DNA from: Chrysochromulina tobinii
Taxonomy: Eukaryota; Haptophyta; Prymnesiales; Chrysochromulinaceae
DNA length: 33,579 bases
Direction of reading: 5' to 3'
NCBI GenBank assembly: GCA_001275005.1
Contig: JWZX01003120.1
Location: 1 to 33,579 of the forward strand
Made by a program: the position numbers and the translations under genes. Numbering within the stretch: the stretch's first letter is position 1; each line of letters opens with the position of its first letter. The notes below the pieces were generated by a model that worked only from the letters and a program-made list of their open reading frames with translations, was not told where the DNA came from and searched no databases. This document shows, piece after piece, positions 27,986 to 33,579 of this stretch.

Positions 27986-28318
27986 ATGGTCAAACGTGGT
28001 AAGGGGGTGGTCCCGCCGACCGAAGGTGGAGCTTCGGAAGAGGTGGACGACTCGCCCTCGAAGAAAGCCAAGCTGGCAAAGCTCGCTGCGGACGAGTGGC
28101 AGTGGGATAGGCCGGCGCTGGTGGAGGTTGAGAAAGGCGGCCACCAAGCCACCTGCAAAGAGTACAAGCAGTGGATCAAAAAAGCCGGCGGCACTGCGGC
28201 TGGGTACAAGCCGCTCGCAACCAGAATCGGGGATACGGAAAAACCCCTGCACAAGTTCTCCTGGCCCTACCAGAGGTTTATGGCGGCCCTCGTTGCGGTA
28301 CGCGTTGAGAACTGCTGA
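27986..28318 (+). CDS. Small hypothetical basic protein
   Basis: This 110-residue frame starts MVKRGKGVVPP and holds a nuclear-localisation-like basic cluster (SPSKKAKLAKLA), followed by a Trp-containing segment (DEWQWDRPALVEVEKGG) and YKQWIKKAGG. The composition is more protein-like than the antisense frame, and it lies divergent from the elongase (237-bp gap), ending 226 bp before IFT22. I recognise no family. It could be the first exon of a longer gene or a chance frame; no splice partner is obvious. Confidence 0.35.
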   Translation: MVKRGKGVVPPTEGGASEEVDDSPSKKAKLAKLAADEWQWDRPALVEVEKGGHQATCKEYKQWIKKAGGTAAGYKPLATRIGDTEKPLHKFSWPYQRFMAALVAVRVENC

Positions 28319-28544
28319 CTTCACTGCTGACTGACTGCTGCCCACGTCGTGAACATGGGATTCGTCACGGTCACAATGGATTCCTACGGAAAGACTACGG
28401 AAAGCGGCAACCCCCGAGTCCATAGTGATTTCAATTTTGATTGAAAAGTTGACCTCTTTTTCGTGTTGGTCTGCGATTGCGTGAAGGACCCACCTCAACG
28501 GCACTCTCTCTGCCGCTCAGCGTCGCGGGTTGCCGTCCGCGCCA

Positions 28545-29120
28545 ATGGACTCGGTCCGCGCCAAAGTGCTGGTCATCGGCCCGAAGCGCTGCGGCAAGAC
28601 GCGCATCGCCGACTTCCTCGCCGGCCACTCCGCAGCTGCCGCGCCCAGCTTTGAGGTCTACAACCCGACCAAGGGCGCCAGGATCCTTGAGTTCGAGCAG
28701 GTGGCGGCGTCTGGGCGGAAGAACATGAAGATGTCGGTGCAGCTGTGGGACTGCTCGGGTGATCGCCAGTACGAGAACTGCTGGCCCGCCATCCTGCGCG
28801 ACGCGGTCGGCGTCGTGCTCGTGTACGATCCGACGATCAAGGAGCAGGAGAAGGACATCGAGCTGTGGTACAAGACGTACACGAGCCGTCTCGGGCTCAA
28901 GGACTCGCAGGTGCTCCTCTTCGCCCACCAGGGCGGCGCCGCCAGCTTTCGCCAGTACCAGGCACCGCGCGCCCTCGACCACTTCTCCTTCCTCAACACG
29001 ACGCTCGATTCGGAAGAGCAGACGGCGGCGATGAAGACGGTGTTTGGCAACTTTCTCGGTGCGGTGGGTGCCGCGGCGCTCGAGAAGTCGGCCGTGGATA
29101 TCGACGCCTTCGGCCGATAA
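28545..29120 (+). CDS. IFT22: Intraflagellar transport protein 22 (RABL5-type small GTPase)
   Basis: The 191-residue product (human RABL5/IFT22 is about 185) begins MDSVRAKVLVIGPKRCGKTR, with the P-loop GPKRCGKT at residues 12-19. It then follows the IFT22 pattern: ARILEFEQV, VQLWDCSGDRQYENCWPAIL in place of the usual Rab WDTAGQE, AVGVVLVYDP, and IELWYKTY. The atypical switch 2 and the missing C-terminal prenylation cysteines distinguish IFT22 from membrane Rabs. In other organisms IFT22 is a subunit of the IFT-B complex that carries cargo along the flagellum, so this gene implies a flagellated life stage. It is intronless. A weaker in-frame TTG upstream is not needed. Confidence 0.93.
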   Translation: MDSVRAKVLVIGPKRCGKTRIADFLAGHSAAAAPSFEVYNPTKGARILEFEQVAASGRKNMKMSVQLWDCSGDRQYENCWPAILRDAVGVVLVYDPTIKEQEKDIELWYKTYTSRLGLKDSQVLLFAHQGGAASFRQYQAPRALDHFSFLNTTLDSEEQTAAMKTVFGNFLGAVGAAALEKSAVDIDAFGR

Positions 29121-29519
29121 AGGCGGCGGCGCGCGACGTCGAACCGAAGCAGGCACGTCTCGAGCCTCTTCATGAGCTTTCGTGTCTCCCACTGCGGCTC
29201 GCGCTATGCGCTGGCATACTTGTAGACCACGATACGAACAAATCATACACTCAGAGGAGAGTCGTTCGTTCTGTGTGCCGCCATATGTTTTTGTACAAAT
29301 CTTTCCAATGGCAACACTCAAGATCAGAGCACTGGGCGCCACGGCGGGCAGCGTGGCCGGAGTCCGACGCGCACTGCGCTGTGCACCGACCCCCCGGGCC
29401 CCCGCCTCTGGCCTTTCTGCCCGTCCGTGACGACAGTCTGAGTCGACTAGTGTTGAGGGCATCAGTTACGTCAGTGCCCTATCCGGTCTCTCGACGAGAG
29501 AGGGCGTCAGTTACGTCAG
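29121..29519. other. Convergent intergenic region with hairpin-forming tandem repeats
   Basis: About 400 bp lie between the stop codons of IFT22 (plus) and the coiled-coil gene (minus). The first half is relatively AT-rich 3' flank. From 29463 on it is occupied by a tandem, palindrome-containing repeat that crosses into the 3' end of the coiled-coil gene. Confidence 0.6.
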
Positions 29520-29573
29520 TTACGTCAGTGCCCTACCGGTCTCTCGACGAGAGAGGGCACTGACGAGGGCCGC
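29463..29573. repeat. 54-bp-period tandem repeat containing palindromes
   Basis: The motif cagttacgtcagtgccct followed by ccggtctctcgacgagagagggc appears at 29463 and again at 29517. Each copy holds the palindrome tctctcgacgagaga inside an outer gccct/agggc pair, so each can form a stem-loop. An extra half-copy of cagttacgt (29508) sits between them. Confidence 0.85.
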
Positions 29574-31007
29574 AGCCTCGTCGTCTGTCAACGTGAAGGC
29601 GAGCGCCTCGATCGCCCCCAGCCGCCCGGCGGACGAAGCACCCACGGACACGGGGGGCGCGCTTTCCTGCCCGACACGCGCCGCGCCGCCGGCCGGTGGT
29701 GGCAGCGGCACCCGAGATTCGCTCCGAGATTCGCTCCGAGATTCGCTCCGAGATTCGCCCGCGCGCGAGAGAGTGAGGTCGAAGCTGCTGCTGGTATTGA
29801 CGCGAGCGTCGGCCTCGGCCACCGCCCGGTCGGTGAGGGCGTCGTGCGCGTGCAAGATGACCTCGAGGGCGATGCGCTGCGTGTGCACAGGGTAACTCCC
29901 GAATAACGTCAGGAGGGGCTGCAGCTCCGGCTCCAGCTCCGCCACGCCGCCGCCGCCGCCTCCGCCGCCGCCGCCGCCTCCGCCGCCGCCTCCGCCGCGC
30001 TTGGACTGATGGGGCGCGGAGCCGGCGGCCGCCGCCTGCTTCTCCGCCTGCGCCCGCCAGCGCCCAAGCTCGCCCAGCAGCCCTTCATTCGCCATCTGGA
30101 GCGTCAGAGAGCGAGCACGAGCCGATGACGCATCTTGCTGGGCGGTGCGCAGCTGCTGCGCGAGCGCGGCGTTCTCCTTTTGGAGACGCTGGCACTGGGC
30201 CTCGAGCGGGTGCCGCTGGCCACCCATCGCCTCGCGCGCCGCCACGTGTAGGCTCACCTCGGCCTCGAGGGATTCCACCCGATGCGATAGCTCCCCCACG
30301 CGCGCCTGCGACGATGCGCGCGCCTGCTGTGCCTCACGTAGACTCTCGTTGAGCTCGAGCCACTGCGAGTGCCAGCGCTGGAGCTCGAACTGGAGCCGCT
30401 GCGACATCGAGAGCGTCGTCGCGCACGCCTGCGCCAGCCGGCTGCGGATGCGCCCGATCAGCGTGCACAGCGCGGGCGAGTAAAAGTGCGCGAGCCGCTC
30501 CGTCTCGGAGAGCCCAATGTCCCAGATGCGCGCCTCCTCGAGGGTGCACCAGATGTCGTAGATGCACATTTGGAGCACGCCCCACCGCGCCGCGCCGAGC
30601 GGGAAGCTCGGCTTGTTCGCGTCGAGCCGTTGGCGCCACTCTTTGAGCATCGCTCCGAGCGTCGCCGCGAGGATCGATATGTCCTTCTCGCCGTCGGGAC
30701 GCTGCGAGGGGAAGACGAGCCGGCCGGCCGCATCGTGCACGTGAAAGTTAGCCGGGATGTGTGATGGCGGCGGCGGACCCGAGGACGCCGCGGCTGAGGG
30801 CCTGGACGGAGGCTGCGGCGGCATCGGCGGCATCTTGTTGGCGTCGTTGTGCGCCGCGGCAACGTCGGAGACCGTCGGATCGGGATGGCTAGGCTGCACC
30901 GTGTTGAGTCGCCCCACGGGTCGCGGCAGCTGCATCAGCTGCCGGCGCTGCGCAGGCGGGAAGGTCGTCGCGCCGCGCATGCCGATCTGCTCAACAACGA
31001 CAGTCAT
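29520..31007 (-). CDS. Coiled-coil protein with poly-Gly tract and SESR repeats
   Basis: The 495-residue protein starts MTVVVEQIGMRGATTFPP. Residues 60-100 are Pro-rich. The region about 95-200 is folded-looking, with KDISILAATLGAMLKEWRQ and WGVLQMCIYDIWCTLEEARI. A long coiled coil follows at about 200-330 (LQRWHSQWLELNESLREAQQ and onward). A run of about 17 Gly (29946-29996) then interrupts it. The C-terminal part has four SESR units and ends with a short helix (LTDDEAAALVSALSRRE). No family is recognised. The last codons lie inside a 54-bp tandem repeat, so the C-terminus may have been altered by repeat growth. It is divergent from the TauD-type dioxygenase gene. Confidence 0.7.
   Translation of the reverse strand: MTVVVEQIGMRGATTFPPAQRRQLMQLPRPVGRLNTVQPSHPDPTVSDVAAAHNDANKMPPMPPQPPSRPSAAASSGPPPPSHIPANFHVHDAAGRLVFPSQRPDGEKDISILAATLGAMLKEWRQRLDANKPSFPLGAARWGVLQMCIYDIWCTLEEARIWDIGLSETERLAHFYSPALCTLIGRIRSRLAQACATTLSMSQRLQFELQRWHSQWLELNESLREAQQARASSQARVGELSHRVESLEAEVSLHVAAREAMGGQRHPLEAQCQRLQKENAALAQQLRTAQQDASSARARSLTLQMANEGLLGELGRWRAQAEKQAAAAGSAPHQSKRGGGGGGGGGGGGGGGGGVAELEPELQPLLTLFGSYPVHTQRIALEVILHAHDALTDRAVAEADARVNTSSSFDLTLSRAGESRSESRSESRSESRVPLPPPAGGAARVGQESAPPVSVGASSAGRLGAIEALAFTLTDDEAAALVSALSRRETGRALT
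29713..29760. repeat. 12-bp tandem repeat (four copies) coding for SESR units
   Basis: Four head-to-tail copies of cgagattcgctc, the last with one or two changes, lie in frame in the coiled-coil gene and encode repeated Ser-Glu-Ser-Arg on the minus strand. Confidence 0.92.
29946..29996. repeat. GCC/TCC triplet tract coding for poly-Gly
   Basis: Seventeen consecutive GCC or TCC triplets on the plus strand read as Gly codons (GGC/GGA) on the minus strand. The interspersed TCC triplets suggest duplication of short GCC-TCC blocks. Confidence 0.9.
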
Positions 31008-31174
31008 GGTTCGATTCGATGTGAGTCAGAACGAACACAGTGAACGAAAACGTAAAACTTGGGATTGCACCGCCGTTACGAGCGGACACAATTTTCTCGT
31101 CACCATCCAAGGTCCGTCAAAGAGACACACTAGAGACACACGAGATTGCCGAGCAGCCGACGACGTCCGATCTT
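31008..31174. promoter_or_regulatory. Divergent intergenic region, probable shared promoter
   Basis: 167 bp separate the ATG of the coiled-coil gene (31007, minus) from the first in-frame ATG of the dioxygenase (31175, plus). No named motif is visible. Confidence 0.35.
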
Positions 31175-32308
31175 ATGCATCCCATGATGCGCGGTGGCTT
31201 AACGCGGGTGTATGGGCGGGGTTTCTCGACGGCAATTGTGCGCACGACGTCGCACCTCCTCGCGGGACAGTGCCAGCTCATCCAGCCGCACGAGCTGCGG
31301 ACCGAGGCCGTCATCGACAGGCTCACCGGCAGGCCTGTGAAGGCGACCAACGACTCACTGGGAGTGGAGCTGCCATGCGTGGATCTGAGCCAGCAGTTCA
31401 GCGCCGACGAGATCGAAACACTCAAGCAGGCGTGCGACGACGCGGGGGGTATCGCCGTCTTCACCAACCAGCGGCTCGAGATGACCATCCACGACCTCGT
31501 GCGCTTCGGCCAGCAGATCGCCAACTCGGACGATACCGAGATCGAGCCGCACTCGACGGTCAAGGGGCATCGGGACGCACCCGAAGTCCTTGAGATTCAA
31601 CGCGAGGCCAACGCCCAGGTCGTCTTTGGCGAGAACTGGCACAGCGACAACAGCTTCCTCGCACGCACCGCCTCGTACTCGATCTTGCGCGGCGTGGTGG
31701 TGCCTCGGCTGGGTGTGAACGACACGCTGTTCTCGTCGACGCAGGACGCGTACGATGCGCTCTCGCCGACGATGCAGGGCATGCTGCTCGAGCTAAATGC
31801 CTTCCACTCGGCCAACCGCGCGTATGGCGCAGGCCACTCGGGCAACTCCCGCGCGGCCATGGAGGGCACAGGGATGGTGATGCGCACCGACACGAATGTG
31901 CTCAAGGAGGATGTGCTGCAGCCGGTGGTGGTGGTGCACCCGCGCACGGGCCGGCGCGGCCTGTACGTGAGCCCCACCTTCACGACACGCATCGACGGGA
32001 TGCATGCGGACGAGAGCGTTTCGCTCCTCCGCTTTCTGTATGAGTGGATCGCGCGCCCCGAGTTCTGCACGCGCGTGTCGTGGAGGCCGAACCAAGTGGT
32101 CATGTGGGACAACCGCGCGCTCGCGCACAAGGGGCTCGCGGATGACGTGAGCCAGCCGCGCGTCGTGCAGCGCGTGAGCATCCGAGGGACTGCCCCCGTC
32201 AACTATCGCGGCCAGTCCTTCTCAGAGAAGGTGAAGGTCCAAGCGGCTCCACCTAGCCTCTTCGACTGGGCAGAGGGGAAGCTGAGCCAGCAGCAGCAGC
32301 AGCAGTAG
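31175..32308 (+). CDS. TauD/TfdA-family Fe(II)/2-oxoglutarate dioxygenase with poly-Gln tail
   Basis: The frame is open upstream without an ATG, so the ATG at 31175 gives 377 residues. The N-terminus (MHPMMRGGLTRVYGRGFSTA) is basic, Arg/Ser-rich and free of acidic residues, as in mitochondrial presequences. The enzyme core shows the Fe-binding HxD pair His156 and Asp158 (ENWHSDNSF), distal His318 (WDNRALAHKG) and 2-oxoglutarate-binding Arg337 or Arg333 (VVQRVSIRGTAPV). TauD-family enzymes hydroxylate small sulfonates, aryloxyacids or carnitine precursors; the substrate cannot be told here. VVHPRTGRRGLYVSPTFT is the usual late-core signature. The protein ends in six Gln residues encoded by a CAG run, copied again 56 bp downstream beyond the stop. 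It is intronless. Confidence 0.9.
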   Translation: MHPMMRGGLTRVYGRGFSTAIVRTTSHLLAGQCQLIQPHELRTEAVIDRLTGRPVKATNDSLGVELPCVDLSQQFSADEIETLKQACDDAGGIAVFTNQRLEMTIHDLVRFGQQIANSDDTEIEPHSTVKGHRDAPEVLEIQREANAQVVFGENWHSDNSFLARTASYSILRGVVVPRLGVNDTLFSSTQDAYDALSPTMQGMLLELNAFHSANRAYGAGHSGNSRAAMEGTGMVMRTDTNVLKEDVLQPVVVVHPRTGRRGLYVSPTFTTRIDGMHADESVSLLRFLYEWIARPEFCTRVSWRPNQVVMWDNRALAHKGLADDVSQPRVVQRVSIRGTAPVNYRGQSFSEKVKVQAAPPSLFDWAEGKLSQQQQQQ

Positions 32309-32369
32309 ACGCAGTGGCGGTAATGAATGTCTTAGTGTGAAGCCAGCAGCAGCAGCAGCAGTAGACGCA
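32285..32369. repeat. 56-bp-spaced direct repeat holding the CAG run and stop codon
   Basis: A 29-bp block with six CAG-type triplets and the TAG stop (32285-32313) recurs perfectly at 32341-32369, in the 3' flank of the dioxygenase gene. Confidence 0.92.
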
Positions 32370-33316
32370 TTGGCTGGGGAGGCGGAGGCACTGGCGGTGG
32401 TGGAGGCGGCGCTGAAGAGGCGACATGCTCACAAGCTAAAAGCCTTGGCGCTGGATTGTTTCTTATCTATTTTAGATAGTGTGCTTGCGGTATAGCAGCT
32501 ACGTCGGGCGGCGGGCGGCGCTATGTACTCGGCGACCTAATATGGTCGTGTTGATTCGATTGTCACGAGGAACACGACGCCAGCTTCGCCGGAAACCACT
32601 AAGACTAACGCCAGGCGGTGCACTGCGAGCCGGGAGCTGCAGCCGTGCAGCGGCGAGGGAGGTATTGTTTAACTGCATCGTGTGTTTCGAGCCCCGCCTC
32701 GCCGACCCCGGCCGAACCGTAATCCAGGCCACCCGAAATTGGCGCATACAAAAACCCGCTCCTACGATATCGGCGAATCCCGCGGTACCGGTCGGGTCCA
32801 TTCCCCGTTCCGGACGCCGCGTCGCCGATGCCGATTGCCGTGCAAACTGCAATATTTGACGTTTATTGACGTAAGCAATAACAATTGAACGCTCGGCCCC
32901 CGCGCCCCGGCCGCACAAAACGTCCAATTACGTTAATATATGTCTTACGGTGATATGTGTACACGTATCGTCCGGTATCCGGACCCGCCGCGCGCGCGGC
33001 AGACCCTCTTCTCGGACGGCACACCGCACCGTCTATCTGCACACTGCAGTGGGTCCGCTGTCCCGACATCATCATGCACACACGTGCTACAATGATGTAC
33101 CTAACCAAAAAGCGAGAGCACAGTCCAGAGAGTCGCAATCGAATCAAACTCATCTACGTAATATGCATCTTTGCCACTGGCGGGGTGGCGGAACCGTTCG
33201 CAGCGCGCCATAGCGCTGCTGGTCTGTCACCTGGCGCCAGTCACTGCGCAGACGCCGCACCGCCAAAGGCCACGCGCCTCCCTTCTTGTGTGGCGGCCGG
33301 TTCGGCTCGAGCCGGA
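32309..33316. other. Intergenic region without a supported gene
   Basis: About 1 kb between the dioxygenase and the cyclase end. Beyond the duplicated CAG block there are Gly-codon-like ggcggt stretches (32370-32420) and an AT-richer patch at about 32850-32945 with two spaced TTGACGT(T/A)A-like strings (near 32855 and 32866). Open frames such as 32499-32927 (minus) show no domain pattern. No tRNA fold was found. The region probably carries the 3' flanks of both neighbours. Confidence 0.45.
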
Positions 33317-33579
33317 TCACAACATACCATACCAGTCGTCACTAGTCACGGTCGCGGGGCCGACGATGGCGTTCTTCAAGGTGCCGCTGGTGAAGCTGCT
33401 GTTGCCGCTGTTGAAGCTGTTGTTCTTGGAGTCGAATGTGCGCGGCGGCGACGACGGGCCGAGCATCTCGTCGGGCGAAATGACGTCACCTCGGCGCAGC
33501 AGGAAATGCGTCTCCATGATACCCTTGCCCTTGACTGTGATGGCGCCGCGCGGCTGCAGGTAGAAGGGCAGGGGGGGCG
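33317..33579 (-). CDS. Class III adenylate/guanylate cyclase, C-terminal end only
   Basis: The minus-strand frame enters at the right edge and ends at a stop at 33317; about 87 residues are visible. It opens with LPFYLQPRGAITVKGKGIME, then THFLLRRGD. The V-K-G-K-G-x-M-x-T-x-F-L string is the conserved final strand of nucleotide cyclase catalytic domains, as in soluble and membrane guanylate cyclases. These enzymes make cAMP or cGMP. The substrate-deciding residues and any other domains lie outside the window. After the cyclase end comes a Ser/Asn-rich tail of about 50 residues (SKNNSFNSGNSSFTSGTLKN) ending SDDWYGML. Confidence 0.82.
   Translation of the reverse strand, partial: PPLPFYLQPRGAITVKGKGIMETHFLLRRGDVISPDEMLGPSSPPRTFDSKNNSFNSGNSSFTSGTLKNAIVGPATVTSDDWYGML

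Noticed and set aside
27749-28504. N-terminal extension of the elongase frame (about 250 residues upstream of the chosen Met)
   Set aside because: ELO proteins start close to the MDKASPEPF region; the upstream text is low in hydrophobic helices and overlaps a more protein-like plus-strand frame.
32660-32720. T-arm-like string (tttcgagcccc) suggesting a tRNA
   Set aside because: Flanking bases do not pair to make the T stem, and no acceptor or anticodon stem could be built around it.
32499-32927. 142-residue minus-strand frame in the last intergenic region
   Set aside because: No motif, an Arg/Ser-rich composition and competing frames on the other strand; not supported as a gene.
1-33579. 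CRISPR arrays, operons or Shine-Dalgarno sites
   Set aside because: No evenly spaced palindromic repeats with unique spacers; introns, ELO, CSL4 and IFT22 show a eukaryotic nuclear genome, where these features are not expected.

Overview
The window looks like nuclear DNA of a photosynthetic, flagellated microalga, most likely a haptophyte-type (red-plastid) alga. It is GC-rich with dense, mostly intron-poor genes on both strands. The few introns are short (114-147 nt), phase 0, and use GTGAG or GTGCG donors with CAG acceptors. Gene content is eukaryotic: an exosome CSL4 subunit, an intraflagellar transport IFT22/RABL5 GTPase, an ELO fatty-acid elongase, a class III nucleotide cyclase end, a PH-domain protein, and proteins with apparent plastid targeting and redox roles. 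The lineage is an inference from style and content, not from a marker gene.

Layout. 1-6000: a PH-domain protein with an EAAAA-repeat tail that runs off the left edge (minus); a PDZ plus [2Fe-2S] ferredoxin fusion (minus) divergent from a CCCH zinc-finger plus methyltransferase protein (plus); a small two-helix, probably plastid membrane protein (minus) divergent from a phytoene-desaturase-like FAD oxidoreductase (plus). 6200-15800: one giant armadillo-repeat solenoid gene (minus) of about 3,100 residues. It has one clear intron near the 5' end and one reading-frame break near 13,111-13,152. 16223-18383: CSL4, then an unassigned single-pass membrane protein. 18703-26071: a complete Ty1/copia-type LTR retrotransposon with a 2,205-residue uninterrupted gag-pol frame. 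26467-33579: a three-exon ELO elongase (minus), a small hypothetical ORF, IFT22 (plus), a coiled-coil/poly-Gly protein (minus) divergent from a TauD-type dioxygenase with a poly-Gln tail (plus), about 1 kb without a convincing gene, and the C-terminal end of an adenylate/guanylate cyclase (minus) at the right edge.

The genes do not form an operon-like system. Several are arranged as divergent pairs with 150-440 bp between starts, suggesting shared promoters. The most notable items are the giant ARM solenoid and its frame break, the copia element whose coding frame is intact although its two LTRs have clearly diverged, the PDZ-ferredoxin and CCCH-methyltransferase fusions, and several recent short tandem duplications in introns, gene ends and low-complexity coding tracts.
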